This document shows, piece by piece, positions 26,754 to 36,140 of a stretch of DNA of 64,000 nucleotides. The notes beneath the pieces were generated by a model. It made no database searches and was not told where the DNA came from. It saw only the letters and a program-made list of their open reading frames with translations. Origin of the DNA: JAICYJ01 sp963797565 (GTDB taxonomy: Bacteria > Actinomycetota > Thermoleophilia > Gaiellales > JAICJC01); NCBI GenBank assembly GCA_963797565.1, contig CAWCPM010000013.1, positions 96,589-160,588 of the forward strand. Reading direction: 5' to 3'. Within the stretch, counting starts at the first letter, position 1. Every line of letters begins with the position of its first letter. The position numbers and the translations under genes are program-made.

Positions 26754-26757
26754 CACC

Positions 26758-27711
26758 GTGCAGACAACCACAGCCGCGCCACCAGTAGACCCGACCCCCG
26801 AATTGACCCCCGACTCGAGAGTCGGGTGGAAGCAGAAGGGCACGATGCTGGCCATCACCATCATCCCCTTCGTTGCCTTCGTCGCCGCCGTGGCGCTGCT
26901 CTGGAACACCGCCGTCGGCTGGACCGACCTGGGCCTGCTGGTCGTGCTCTACGTGTTCTGCGGCTTCGGCATCACGATCGGATTCCACCGCATGCTCACG
27001 CACAGCGCCTTCGAGGCCGTGAAGCCGCTCAAGGCCGGCCTGCTGATCTTCGGCTCGATGGCGGTGCAGGGCTCGGCCATCACCTGGGCCGTCGACCACC
27101 GCACCCACCACGCGCACTCCGACAAGGAGGGCGACCCGCACAGCCCCCACCACGGGTTCGGCGGCGGCCTCGGCGGGCAGCTGCGCGGCCTGCTGCACGC
27201 GCACATGGGCTGGATGTTCTCGCACCCCGCGGGGCAGGAGCGGGAGCGCATGGCCCGCGACCTCTCGCAGGACCGGCTGGTGAGCTTCATCGACCGCACG
27301 TTCCTGCTCTGGGCCGTGCTCGGTTTCGTGGTGCCGTTCGCGCTCGGTTTCGCCCTCACCGGCACCTTGCGGGGCGCCCTCACGGGCCTTTTGTGGGGCG
27401 GCCTGGTGCGGCTGTTCCTGAACCACCACGTGACCTGGAGCGTCAACTCGATCTGCCACTACTTCGGGCGCAGGCCGTTCCCCGCCTACGACCTCTCCAC
27501 GAACAACTGGGTGCTGGCGCTCCCGTCTCTGGGCGAGTCGTGGCACCACAACCATCACGTGTTCCCGACCTCGGCCTTCCACGGCCTGGGCAAGGCGCAG
27601 CTCGACGCCTCCGGCCTGATGATCCGGGCCTGGGAGAAGATGGGCTGGGTGACGCAGGTTCGTCGCCCCACCAGCGACCAGATCCTGCGCAAGCTCGGCC
27701 GCGGGGACTGA
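26758..27711 (+). CDS. Acyl-CoA/acyl-lipid delta-9 desaturase
   Basis: The 317-residue integral membrane desaturase has the three histidine boxes: HRMLTH, DHRTHHAHSD and HHNHHVFP, with hydrophobic stretches between (LAITIIPFVAFVAAVALLW, LVVLYVFCGFGI). It introduces a double bond into fatty acyl chains using oxygen and a di-iron site, adjusting membrane fluidity. The GTG start has GAAAGGACTAGCACC upstream. It is four bases after the HhH-GPD gene and clearly in the same operon. Confidence 0.92.
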   Translation: MQTTTAAPPVDPTPELTPDSRVGWKQKGTMLAITIIPFVAFVAAVALLWNTAVGWTDLGLLVVLYVFCGFGITIGFHRMLTHSAFEAVKPLKAGLLIFGSMAVQGSAITWAVDHRTHHAHSDKEGDPHSPHHGFGGGLGGQLRGLLHAHMGWMFSHPAGQERERMARDLSQDRLVSFIDRTFLLWAVLGFVVPFALGFALTGTLRGALTGLLWGGLVRLFLNHHVTWSVNSICHYFGRRPFPAYDLSTNNWVLALPSLGESWHHNHHVFPTSAFHGLGKAQLDASGLMIRAWEKMGWVTQVRRPTSDQILRKLGRGD

Positions 27712-27743
27712 GGGCCGCCCGCCGCCGGTCGTAGACTGGCGGC

Positions 27744-28568
27744 GTGGACGGCGATCAGATCCTGCTCGGCGACAACCTGCGCCTGCTGGGGGAGTTCCCC
27801 GACGGGAGCTTCCAGCTGATCTACATCGATCCGCCGTTCAACACCGGCCGCCGCCAGCGCCGGCGCAGCCTGCGGACGGTGGCCGACTCAGACGGCGACC
27901 GCACGGGGTTCGGCGGGCGCCGCTACCGCACCCAGCAGGTCGGCGCCGCAGCCTACGAGGACAGCTTCGACGACTACCTCGGCTTCCTCGAGCCACGGCT
28001 GCGGGAGGCACGCCGGTTGCTGGACGAGACCGGCACCCTGTACGTGCACCTCGACCCCCGCGAGGCCCACTACGTGAAGCTGCTGATGGACGACCTGTTC
28101 GGCCGCGACTGCTTCCTGAACGAGCTGATCTGGGCATACGACTACGGAGCCAAGACGCGCCGCCGCTGGCCGACCAAGCACGAGACGATCCTGGTCTACG
28201 TGAAGCACCCGACCCGCTACCACTTCGACAGCACGGCCGTCGATCGCGAGCCGTACATGGCGCCCGGCCTGGTCACCGCGGAGAAGCGCGAGCGCGGCAA
28301 GCTGCCGACCTCGGTCTGGTGGCACACGATCGTGCCCACCAACGGCTCCGAGAAGACCGGCTACCCGACCCAGAAGCCGGAGGGCGTGCTGCGCCGGATC
28401 GTGCAGGCGTCGAGTCGCCCGGGCGACCGCGTGCTCGACTTCTTCGCCGGATCGGGGACGCTGGGAGCGGTGGCCCAGTCGCTCGGCCGGAGCTACGTGC
28501 TGATCGACTCCAACCCGGAGGCGATCGCCGTGATGCGGCGCAGGCTGGCCGCTCAGACCCCGGCTTGA
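27744..28568 (+). CDS. Orphan DNA methyltransferase (amino-methyltransferase, beta-like motif order)
   Basis: The 274-residue protein starts with LLGDNLRLLGEFPDGSFQL, then motif IV IYIDPPFNTG. The SAM-binding motif I comes near the C-terminus: VLDFFAGSGTLGAVAQSLG, with YVLIDSNPEAI. That order is the beta class of N6-adenine/N4-cytosine methyltransferases. A region in between (ETGTLYVHLDPREAHYVK, GYPTQKPEGVLRRIV) is also characteristic. No restriction gene is adjacent. The GTG start is 6 bp after TAGACT (27732-27737), so the mRNA is probably leaderless. The end overlaps the convergent rpiA by 16 bp. Confidence 0.85.
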   Translation: MDGDQILLGDNLRLLGEFPDGSFQLIYIDPPFNTGRRQRRRSLRTVADSDGDRTGFGGRRYRTQQVGAAAYEDSFDDYLGFLEPRLREARRLLDETGTLYVHLDPREAHYVKLLMDDLFGRDCFLNELIWAYDYGAKTRRRWPTKHETILVYVKHPTRYHFDSTAVDREPYMAPGLVTAEKRERGKLPTSVWWHTIVPTNGSEKTGYPTQKPEGVLRRIVQASSRPGDRVLDFFAGSGTLGAVAQSLGRSYVLIDSNPEAIAVMRRRLAAQTPA

Positions 28569-29251
28569 AGCACCCGCACGCCGTCGGCGCAGGCCACGTA
28601 GGCCGCCGCAGCCATCCCCAGGAACAGGCCGTGTTCGACCACCCCCGGGATCTCGTGCAGGCCGGCCGCCAGCCGGGAGGGATCGCCCCAGTCGTCGCGC
28701 CGGCAGTCCAGGATCAGGTTACCCTCGTCGGTGATCCAGGGGCCGTCATCGTCGCCACGCAGCATCGGCCGCCAGCCGTCTGCGACCAGCAGGCGCTCGC
28801 ACAGCGGCCGCGCGAACGGGATCACCTCGACCGGCACCGGCGCCCGCTCCCCCAGCCGCGACACCAGCTTCGTCTCGTCGGCCACCACCACGAACCGCTC
28901 GGCCGAACGGGCCACCACCTTCTCGCGCAGGTGAGCGCCGCCAAGGCCCTTGATCAGCGACAGGTCGGGCGCGATCTCGTCGGCGCCGTCGATCGCAAGG
29001 TCGAGGGTGGGCCGCCGCTCGAGGTCGATCAGCGGGATTCCCAGCTCGCGACAGCGCTGCGCCGTGCGCTCGGAGGTGGGGACGCCCGCGATCCCCGACA
29101 GCGCGCCCTCCGAAACCCGCCGCGCGAGCCCCTCCAGCAGCCAGGCCGCGGTCGATCCGGTGCCCAGGCCGAGCACCATCCCGCTTCGCACCTCGGCCTC
29201 GATCGCGGCCTCGGCCGCCTCGCGTTTGAGCGGCTCCAGATCGACGGTCAC
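28553..29251 (-). CDS. rpiA: Ribose-5-phosphate isomerase A
   Basis: The 232-residue protein has the RpiA motifs GLGTGSTAAWLLEGLA (phosphate loop), LAIDGADEIAPDL (catalytic Asp) and LIKGLGGAHLREKVVA (catalytic Lys/Glu region). It interconverts ribose 5-phosphate and ribulose 5-phosphate, linking the oxidative and non-oxidative pentose phosphate branches encoded at 41.7-48.8 kb. The GTG start at 29251 overlaps the previous gene's stop in GTGA, so translation is coupled. It is the last gene of the gdh operon. Confidence 0.9.
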   Translation of the reverse strand: MTVDLEPLKREAAEAAIEAEVRSGMVLGLGTGSTAAWLLEGLARRVSEGALSGIAGVPTSERTAQRCRELGIPLIDLERRPTLDLAIDGADEIAPDLSLIKGLGGAHLREKVVARSAERFVVVADETKLVSRLGERAPVPVEVIPFARPLCERLLVADGWRPMLRGDDDGPWITDEGNLILDCRRDDWGDPSRLAAGLHEIPGVVEHGLFLGMAAAAYVACADGVRVLQAGV

Positions 29252-31245
29252 GCCAGCGCCTCGGCCACGGCCGCCGGGTCGGTCAGCGGCGCCCGGCAGG
29301 CGAAGCGCTCGCAGATGTAGACGGCCGGCAGCCCGTCCACCAGGGACTTGCCTTCCAGCAGCGGCAGGTCGTCGGGCGATCGCCCGTCGCCGAAGGCGTA
29401 GACGGCGTTGGGATGGAAGCCGGAGCGTGCGGCGGCCACCAGCAGCGGCGTCTCGGGATGGTCGTGCGGCCCCACGATCGCGATCTCCTGCGGCGCCGAG
29501 AGGTGCATCTCGAGCGCGCACAGCACCTGCCCCAGCGCCGGAGCGGCACGCTCCAGGTACGGCTCAGCCAGCCGCAGCACCGCGACCGCCTCCCGCTCCA
29601 TCCGCTCATCGCCGCGCAGCCGCGCCAGACGCAGCAGCACGGTCGCCATCAGCGACTGGCCGGACGGCGTGGGGTTGTCGTCGAGCTCCTTATGGCGGGC
29701 GATCAGCTGCTCGCCGTCGGCGGCCGCATAGAAGAACCCGCCCCGCTCGTCATCGGCGAACCGCTCGCGGACGCTCTCCACGAGCCGCTCCGCCGCATCC
29801 AGCCAGCGGCGCTCGCCGGTGGCGGTGTACAGCTCCAGCAGCCCCAGAGCGACGGCGCCATGGTCGTCGAGGAAGGCCGGGATGCGGCCGGCACCGTCGC
29901 GGGCGCTCCGCAGCAACCGCCCGTTCTCGTCCACCATCGCCTCCAGCAGGAAGGTGGCGCAGCGCCGCGCGGCGTCCAGGTACGCGGGCTGGCCCAGCCG
30001 CCACCCGGCCTCGGCCAGCGCCGCCAGGGCGAAGCCGTTCCAGCAGGCGATGGCCTTGTCATCCCGGGCCGGCTGCGGCCGCTGCTCACGCGCCCCCAGC
30101 AGCGCCAGCCGGATCTGTTCCAGGTCGCCCGGCGCCGGCCCCGACGGGCGCAGGATGTTCGCACCCTCGAAGTTGCCGGGCTCGGTGACGCCGTAGTAGG
30201 CGACGGCGCGCTCGGCCGCCGCCGGCTCGAGCGCGGCCCGGACCTGGGCGGGCGTCCACACGTAGGTGAGGCCCTCCTCGCCCTCCGTGTCGGCGTCCAG
30301 GGCCGAGGCGAATCCGCCGCCCGGCAGCAGCAGCTCGCGCAGCATGAAGTCGAGCGTGCGCTCGCACACCTCGCGGTAGCGCGGCTGCTCCGTGACCACC
30401 CAACCGTGCAGGTAGGCCGACGCCAGAAGCGCGTTGTCGTAGAGCATCTTCTCGAAGTGCGGCACCAGCCACTGCTCGTCGACGGAGTAGCGCGAGAACC
30501 CGCCGCCGAGCACGTCGTACATGCCGCCCAGCGCCATGCCGTCCAGCGTGGCCGTCGCGATCTCCAGCGGATCACCCTCACCGGTGCGCCGCCACATCCG
30601 CAGCAGGAACTCGATCGCGGGCGCGGGCGGGAACTTGGGCGCCCGGCCGAACCCGCCCCACTCCGGGTCGAACACCTGCCGCATCGATGCCACCGCCGCC
30701 GTCAGCTGCGGCTCCGCCGGCTCACCCTCGCCCGCGGCCAGCAGCGCCGTCTCGCGCATGTGCTCCGCCATCCGCGCACTCAGCTCGTTCACCTGGTCAG
30801 GACGCTCGCGATACGCCGTATCGACGGCCTCCAGCACCTGGCTGAACGAGGGCATGCCCATCCGCGGCTGCGGCGGGAAGTAGGTGCCGCCGTGGAACGG
30901 CTCGCCGGTGGGCGTCAGGAACATGGTCATCGGCCAGCCGCCGTGCCCCTGCGTGAACTGGACGACGGCGTTCATGTAGACGGCGTCCAGGTCGGGACGC
31001 TCCTCGCGGTCGACCTTCACGTTCACGAACAGCCGGTTCATCAGCGCCGCGGTCTCGGGATCCTCGAACGACTCGTGAGCCATCACGTGGCACCAGTGGC
31101 AGGCCGCGTAGCCGATCGACAGCAGGATCGGGCGATCCTCGCGCCGCGCCCGCTCCAGCGCCTCCTCGCCCCACGGGTACCAGTCCACCGGGTTGGACGC
31201 GTGTTGCAGCAGGTAGGGGCTGGTCTCGCCCGCGAGCCTGTTCAC
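29248..31245 (-). CDS. DUF255 thioredoxin-domain protein (YyaL/SSP411 family)
   Basis: The 665-residue protein has an N-terminal thioredoxin-like domain (SPYLLQHASNPVDWYPWGEEA, then the CxxC motif AACHWCHVMAHESFED). A large (alpha/alpha) barrel similar to N-acylglucosamine epimerase follows (GGFYAAADGE-like, YDNALLASAYLHGW). The domain order and length match the family. Its function is not established in bacteria. It overlaps gdh upstream (ATGA) and rpiA downstream (GTGA), so it is translated with them. Confidence 0.9.
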   Translation of the reverse strand: MNRLAGETSPYLLQHASNPVDWYPWGEEALERARREDRPILLSIGYAACHWCHVMAHESFEDPETAALMNRLFVNVKVDREERPDLDAVYMNAVVQFTQGHGGWPMTMFLTPTGEPFHGGTYFPPQPRMGMPSFSQVLEAVDTAYRERPDQVNELSARMAEHMRETALLAAGEGEPAEPQLTAAVASMRQVFDPEWGGFGRAPKFPPAPAIEFLLRMWRRTGEGDPLEIATATLDGMALGGMYDVLGGGFSRYSVDEQWLVPHFEKMLYDNALLASAYLHGWVVTEQPRYREVCERTLDFMLRELLLPGGGFASALDADTEGEEGLTYVWTPAQVRAALEPAAAERAVAYYGVTEPGNFEGANILRPSGPAPGDLEQIRLALLGAREQRPQPARDDKAIACWNGFALAALAEAGWRLGQPAYLDAARRCATFLLEAMVDENGRLLRSARDGAGRIPAFLDDHGAVALGLLELYTATGERRWLDAAERLVESVRERFADDERGGFFYAAADGEQLIARHKELDDNPTPSGQSLMATVLLRLARLRGDERMEREAVAVLRLAEPYLERAAPALGQVLCALEMHLSAPQEIAIVGPHDHPETPLLVAAARSGFHPNAVYAFGDGRSPDDLPLLEGKSLVDGLPAVYICERFACRAPLTDPAAVAEALA

Positions 31246-34200
31246 GCCACGACCTGGCGGATCTGGTGCACCATCACCATCACCGCCGAGGCATCGTCGA
31301 CCTGGCCGCCGGCCGTGCTGCCAACCAGCGCCGTCAGGCGCTCGTACGGATCCGAGCGCGCGGCCAGGTACTCGTCCAGCGCGGTCTCGATGTCGGCGCC
31401 GACCGCGCCCTCGATCACGTGCGCCACGATCTGCCGGCGCAGCAGCCGCAGGTCGTCCAGCTGCGAGCGCCAGGCCATGCGCTGCCAGCGCGTCTTGGCC
31501 GGCTGCCGCGAGACCCGCTGCTCGACCGCGTTCAGATACAGCCGCTCGCCGACCAGGAAGAAGGCGTGGGCCACCTCCGGAATCGTGCGCCCGCTCTCGC
31601 GGGCGGCGGCGATCACGTCAGGCCCGTAGACCAGGTCGGGCACGGTCGCCCCGAAGCGGGCCGCCTCCGGCGGCACGTGCTGCTCCTCGAGCCCGCCCAG
31701 CCGCTCGTCGAACTGCTTCTGCCAGGCGCTGGTGGCCACCTCCTGCAGGTGCGCCAGCAGCTCGGCGAAGCCCGGCCGGTCGCGGGCGATGGTCGATGCC
31801 AGGCCCAGATCCGGGTCGTTGCGCAGGTACCAGCGGGTGTACTGCTCGACCATGCGATCGACGCCGATCATCAGTTCGGCCGCGACATCGGTCGGCACCT
31901 CGCTGGTCAACGCCTCCACCCGGTCCCAGTGCTTGCGGGCGTTGGTCACGTCGCGGGCGATCAGGAACGCCCGGCAGATCTCGTCGGCCGACGACCCGGT
32001 CTCGGCCGCCATCCGCGCCACGAAGGTGCTGCCCATCGAGTTGATCACGTCGTTGACGACGATCGTGGCGATGATCTCGCGGCGCAGCGGGTGCGTGACC
32101 AGGTGCGAGCCGAACCGCTCGACGACGGGGCCGGGGAAATACATCACGAGGTCGTCGTCCAGATACGGGTCGTCCGGCAGTGAGGAGGGCAGCAGCTGGT
32201 CGCGCACCAGCCGCTTCGCGTAGGCCAGCAGCACGCACAGCTCGGGGCGTGCCATGCCGGCCGCAGCGGCCTCGCGCTCGGCCATCCGCTCCATCGCCGG
32301 CAGGAACTCGAGCGCCCGGTCGAGCAGGCCGGCCTGCTCCAGCTCCTCCATCAGCGCCTCGTACGCCTCCATCCGCTGGGGCGACGCCGCCGACTCCTGC
32401 GACAGGATCTGCACCTGCAGGTAGTTGTCATAGAGGACGTGGGTGGTGACGTGGTCTGCGACCGACTCCAGCAGCTCATTCCTGCCCTCCATCGTCAGCT
32501 CGCCGGCCTCGATCGCCTGGGCCAGCAGGATCTTCAGGTTGACCTCGTGATCCGAGCAGTCGACGCCGGCCGAGTTGTCGATCGCGTCGTTGTTGATCCG
32601 CCCGCCGGCGAGGGCGAACTCGATCCGGCCACGTTGCGTGAATCCGAGGTTGCCTCCCTCGATGACCACCCGGCAGCGCAGGTCGGCGCCGTCGATGCGA
32701 AGCGCGTCGTTGGCGCGGTCGCCGACCTCGCCGTGGGACTCGTCGGAGGCCTTCACGAACGTGCCGATGCCGCCGTTCCAGAACATGTCGACGGGGGCGC
32801 GCAGGATCGCCTGGCAGAGCTCGGTCGGCGGCAGGGTGTCGGCCTCGATGCCGAGCGCAGCGCGGGCCTGCGGCGAGAGCGGCACTCCCTTCGCGGAGCG
32901 CGGCCAGACGCCGCCGCCCTCGCTGATCAACGTCTTGTCGTAGTCGTCCCAGGAGCTGGCCGGCAGGTCGAACAGGCGCTGCCGCTCGGCCAGCGCCTGC
33001 GGCGGCGGGTCGGGGTCGATGAACACGTGCCGGTGGTCGAACGCCGCCACCAGCCGGATCGCCGGGGAGAGCAGCATGCCGTTTCCGAACACGTCCCCGG
33101 ACATGTCGCCGATGCCGATCACCGTGAACGGTTCGGTCATCACGTCCTGCCCAAGCTCGGCGAAGTGGCGCTTGGCGCTCTCCCACGCGCCCTTGGCGGT
33201 GATGCCGAGCGCCTTGTGGTCGTAGCCGGCCGAACCGCCCGACGCGAAGGCGTCGCCCAGCCAGTGGCCATACTCGGCGCTGACCTCGTTGGCGGTGTCC
33301 GACAGGTGGGCGGTGCCCTTGTCGGCTGCGACCACCAGGTAGGCGTCGGGATCGCGGTCGAGCACCCACACGCCCTCCGGCCGGCGCATCTCGCCGGCCA
33401 CGATGTTGTCGGTCAGGTCGAGCATGCCGCGCATCAGCACGATGTACTGCCGGCGCTCCTCCTCCAGCAGCTCGGCGCGATCGGCCGGCGGCTTCTTCAG
33501 CACGAACCCGCCCTTGGCGCCGGTGGGAACGATCACGGAGTTCTTGACCATCTGCGCCTTCATCAGCCCCAGGATCTCGGTGCGGTAGTCCTCCAGCCGG
33601 TCAGACCAGCGGATGCCGCCGCGGGCGACGAAGCCGCCGCGCAGGTGTACGCCCTCCATCTCGGTCGAGTACACGAAGATCTCCCAGCGCGGCACCGGCT
33701 TGGGCATCCCCGGCACGTCCTCACAGCGCAGCTTGAACGACATGTAGGGCAGCGTGCCCTCGTGCTTGAAGACGTTCGTGCGGACGGTGGCCAGGATCAT
33801 GCCCAGGAAGCTGCGCAGGATGCGGTCGTCGTCGAGGCTGGAGATCTCGTCGAGACGGGTCACGATCTCGGCCTCGAGCCGCTCGGACGCGGCGTCGCCG
33901 TCACGGGACGGGTCGAGCCGGTGCTCGAACAGCGCCACCAGCTGCGCCGCCAGCTCCCAGTTGCGGACGAAGGCGTCGTTCACGTAGCGCTTGGTGAAGC
34001 CGCCGCCCAGCAGCTGCCGGTACTGGCGGTAGGCGCGCAGCATCGCCACCTGGCGCCAGGTCAGCGCCGCGGCCGGCACCAGCCGGTTGAGCGAGTCGCT
34101 CTCGGCCCGGCCGTCCCAGACCGCGCGCACGGTGTCGGCCACCAGCTCGCCCACCCGGTCGAGGTCGAGCGGCCAGCCGTTGGCGCCGAGCACGCCGAAG

Positions 34201-36047
34201 TCGTGCAGGTAGCGGCCGCTTCCCTCCAGCTCCTGGAGCCGGGTCGGCACCTCCTCGACCACGGTCAGGCCGAGCGCCTCCAGCACCGGCAGCAGGTCCG
34301 ACAGCGGCGCCTTGCCGCCGGTCTTGTACAGCTTCAGCCGGGTCAGCGGCTCCGCCGTGCCCTCCTCGTTCTGGAGTGCGACCGTGTAGGGGCGTTCGGC
34401 GCCCAGCGACTCGAACTGGTCGACGTCGAACTCGGCCATGCGGATCGGCGCGGCGGACTTGTAGTAGTCGGGGAACAGCCCCGCGTAGCGTCGGGCCAGC
34501 GCCTGGCCCTGCAGCTCTCCGTGGCTATCCACCAGCGCGTCGGTGAGGGCGTCGTCCCATGTGCGCGTCGCCGCAAGCACCTCACGCTCGAGCTCGTCGA
34601 AGGACACGTCCGGGATGCCGCCCTCGGGCACGTGCACCATGAAGTGGAAGCGGGCCGGGTCGGTCTCCCCCAGCGACAGGTGGTAGTCGATCGACTCGCC
34701 GTGGTACCGCTCCTCGAGCAGGTTCTGCAGCCGCACCCGCAGCTCCGTGGAGACGCGGTCGCGCGGGAGCGCCACGGTCGCCGTGACGAACCTGCCCAGC
34801 AGGTCGGGGCGCACGAACAGCTGAACCTGCCGCTTCTCCTGCAGCCCCAGCAGCGCCATCACGGTTTCACGCAGATCCTCGGTGCCCGACGCGAACAGCT
34901 CGTCCTTCGGGAAGCTCTCGAAGATGCTGACGACGGCCTTGTAGTCGTGCGAGCCGGGGAACAGATCCTCCGTCTCCATGATGTAGTCGAGCTTGCGGCG
35001 GATCAGCGGGATCTCACGGGCCGGCTCCATCAGCGCCTTGCTGGTGAACAGGCCCACGAAGCGCAGCTCGCCCACCAGCCGGCCGTCCTCGCCGACCTGT
35101 CGCACGCCGATGTAGTCCATCTTCACGCGCCGATGCACGGTGGACTCGCGGTTGGTCTTGGAGACGATCACCAGGGGGCTGTCCAGCACCCGGTCGCGCA
35201 CGCCTGCCGGCAGCTCCGACAGCGGCACCGGCTTGGCGAACTGGGAGCCCTCGATCTGGGAGAGGATGCCGAGCCCCGAGCCGGGCACGGCCTGCAGCGT
35301 GGCGCCGGCACCCTCGCCTGCGGTCTCGTACTCGCGGTATCCGAGGAACACGAAGTTGTCGGCGCGCAGCCAGTGAAGCAGCGCCACAGCCTCGCTGACC
35401 TCGTCCTTGGGGTAGCGGGTGACCCCGTCCTGCGCGAACTCGACCATGCGGTCGATGCGGTCGACCATCGCGTGGAAGTCGCGCACGCACAGCCGCACGT
35501 CGCGGAGCACCCGCGTCACCGCCTGGGCCAGGTCGTCCAGCTGGTCGTCGGGCACACGCCGGTCGACCTCGAAGTGCATCATCGATTCGCGGTGGAGCGC
35601 GCCGCGAGCCGGCCCGACCGACAGCACCCCGCCCTCATCGGTGCGCTCCACCCCCATCACGGGGTGCACGACGTGGCGGACGTCGAGACCGCGGCCGCGC
35701 AGCGCCTCGCTCACGGAGTCGATCAGAAACGGGGCGTCGGCGGTGTTGGCCTCGACCACCGTGCCGGGGCTGCGATAGCCGTCCCGGTCGACGGTCGGAT
35801 TGATCGCGCGCACGCCCACGTCACCGCGGCGGGCATCGACGAACCCGTACAGACCGCGCACCTGCGCTGCCAGCTCGGCCGGGTCGGGCGCCTCCAGCCG
35901 GTCGAGCCCCACCCGGTGCGCGTAGGACTTGGCGAACACGGCCAGCGGGCCGTCGCTGACGTCAAGCTCGGCCAGGAGCGCCGAAATCAACTCGGCGTCG
36001 GAGTCGCCGGGAGGAGTCGCAACGGGCGGTGCTGCCTCACTGCTCAC
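31242..36047 (-). CDS. gdh: NAD-dependent glutamate dehydrogenase, 180-kDa class
   Basis: The 1601-residue protein is the large GDH known from Streptomyces and Pseudomonas. It has a long N-terminal regulatory region with ACT-like parts and a central catalytic region with RGGIRWSDRLEDYRTEILGL, VPTGAKGGFVLKK and GIGDMSGDVFGNGMLLS. The cofactor region is NGGIGTFVKASDESH and EGGNLGFTQRGRIEFA. It deaminates glutamate to 2-oxoglutarate with NAD, mainly catabolically. It is the first gene of the gdh-DUF255-rpiA operon. The length is normal for the class. Confidence 0.95.
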   Translation of the reverse strand: MSSEAAPPVATPPGDSDAELISALLAELDVSDGPLAVFAKSYAHRVGLDRLEAPDPAELAAQVRGLYGFVDARRGDVGVRAINPTVDRDGYRSPGTVVEANTADAPFLIDSVSEALRGRGLDVRHVVHPVMGVERTDEGGVLSVGPARGALHRESMMHFEVDRRVPDDQLDDLAQAVTRVLRDVRLCVRDFHAMVDRIDRMVEFAQDGVTRYPKDEVSEAVALLHWLRADNFVFLGYREYETAGEGAGATLQAVPGSGLGILSQIEGSQFAKPVPLSELPAGVRDRVLDSPLVIVSKTNRESTVHRRVKMDYIGVRQVGEDGRLVGELRFVGLFTSKALMEPAREIPLIRRKLDYIMETEDLFPGSHDYKAVVSIFESFPKDELFASGTEDLRETVMALLGLQEKRQVQLFVRPDLLGRFVTATVALPRDRVSTELRVRLQNLLEERYHGESIDYHLSLGETDPARFHFMVHVPEGGIPDVSFDELEREVLAATRTWDDALTDALVDSHGELQGQALARRYAGLFPDYYKSAAPIRMAEFDVDQFESLGAERPYTVALQNEEGTAEPLTRLKLYKTGGKAPLSDLLPVLEALGLTVVEEVPTRLQELEGSGRYLHDFGVLGANGWPLDLDRVGELVADTVRAVWDGRAESDSLNRLVPAAALTWRQVAMLRAYRQYRQLLGGGFTKRYVNDAFVRNWELAAQLVALFEHRLDPSRDGDAASERLEAEIVTRLDEISSLDDDRILRSFLGMILATVRTNVFKHEGTLPYMSFKLRCEDVPGMPKPVPRWEIFVYSTEMEGVHLRGGFVARGGIRWSDRLEDYRTEILGLMKAQMVKNSVIVPTGAKGGFVLKKPPADRAELLEEERRQYIVLMRGMLDLTDNIVAGEMRRPEGVWVLDRDPDAYLVVAADKGTAHLSDTANEVSAEYGHWLGDAFASGGSAGYDHKALGITAKGAWESAKRHFAELGQDVMTEPFTVIGIGDMSGDVFGNGMLLSPAIRLVAAFDHRHVFIDPDPPPQALAERQRLFDLPASSWDDYDKTLISEGGGVWPRSAKGVPLSPQARAALGIEADTLPPTELCQAILRAPVDMFWNGGIGTFVKASDESHGEVGDRANDALRIDGADLRCRVVIEGGNLGFTQRGRIEFALAGGRINNDAIDNSAGVDCSDHEVNLKILLAQAIEAGELTMEGRNELLESVADHVTTHVLYDNYLQVQILSQESAASPQRMEAYEALMEELEQAGLLDRALEFLPAMERMAEREAAAAGMARPELCVLLAYAKRLVRDQLLPSSLPDDPYLDDDLVMYFPGPVVERFGSHLVTHPLRREIIATIVVNDVINSMGSTFVARMAAETGSSADEICRAFLIARDVTNARKHWDRVEALTSEVPTDVAAELMIGVDRMVEQYTRWYLRNDPDLGLASTIARDRPGFAELLAHLQEVATSAWQKQFDERLGGLEEQHVPPEAARFGATVPDLVYGPDVIAAARESGRTIPEVAHAFFLVGERLYLNAVEQRVSRQPAKTRWQRMAWRSQLDDLRLLRRQIVAHVIEGAVGADIETALDEYLAARSDPYERLTALVGSTAGGQVDDASAVMVMVHQIRQVVA

Positions 36048-36128
36048 GTCCGGTGATGCTACCAGCGTGGGCGCGCACGGCCGGTGACCAGCGGCCGCCG
36101 CAAGCCGCTCCCGGCCCCTTCAAACCCA

Positions 36129-36134
36129 TATACT
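36129..36134 (+). promoter_or_regulatory. -10 TATACT for leaderless phoU
   Basis: TATACT matches the -10 consensus well and ends exactly 6 bp before the GTG of phoU1. The first transcribed base would therefore be about the start codon. Confidence 0.6.
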
Positions 36135-36140
36135 TGCGCC

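Noticed and set aside
29413..31629. 738-codon open frame on the plus strand
   Set aside because: Antisense to the DUF255 gene; the composition is a mirror of the real gene and no motif is found.
32439..36056. 1205-codon open frame on the plus strand
   Set aside because: It is the antisense shadow of the glutamate dehydrogenase gene; the translation has no domain and the minus-strand gene has clear catalytic motifs.
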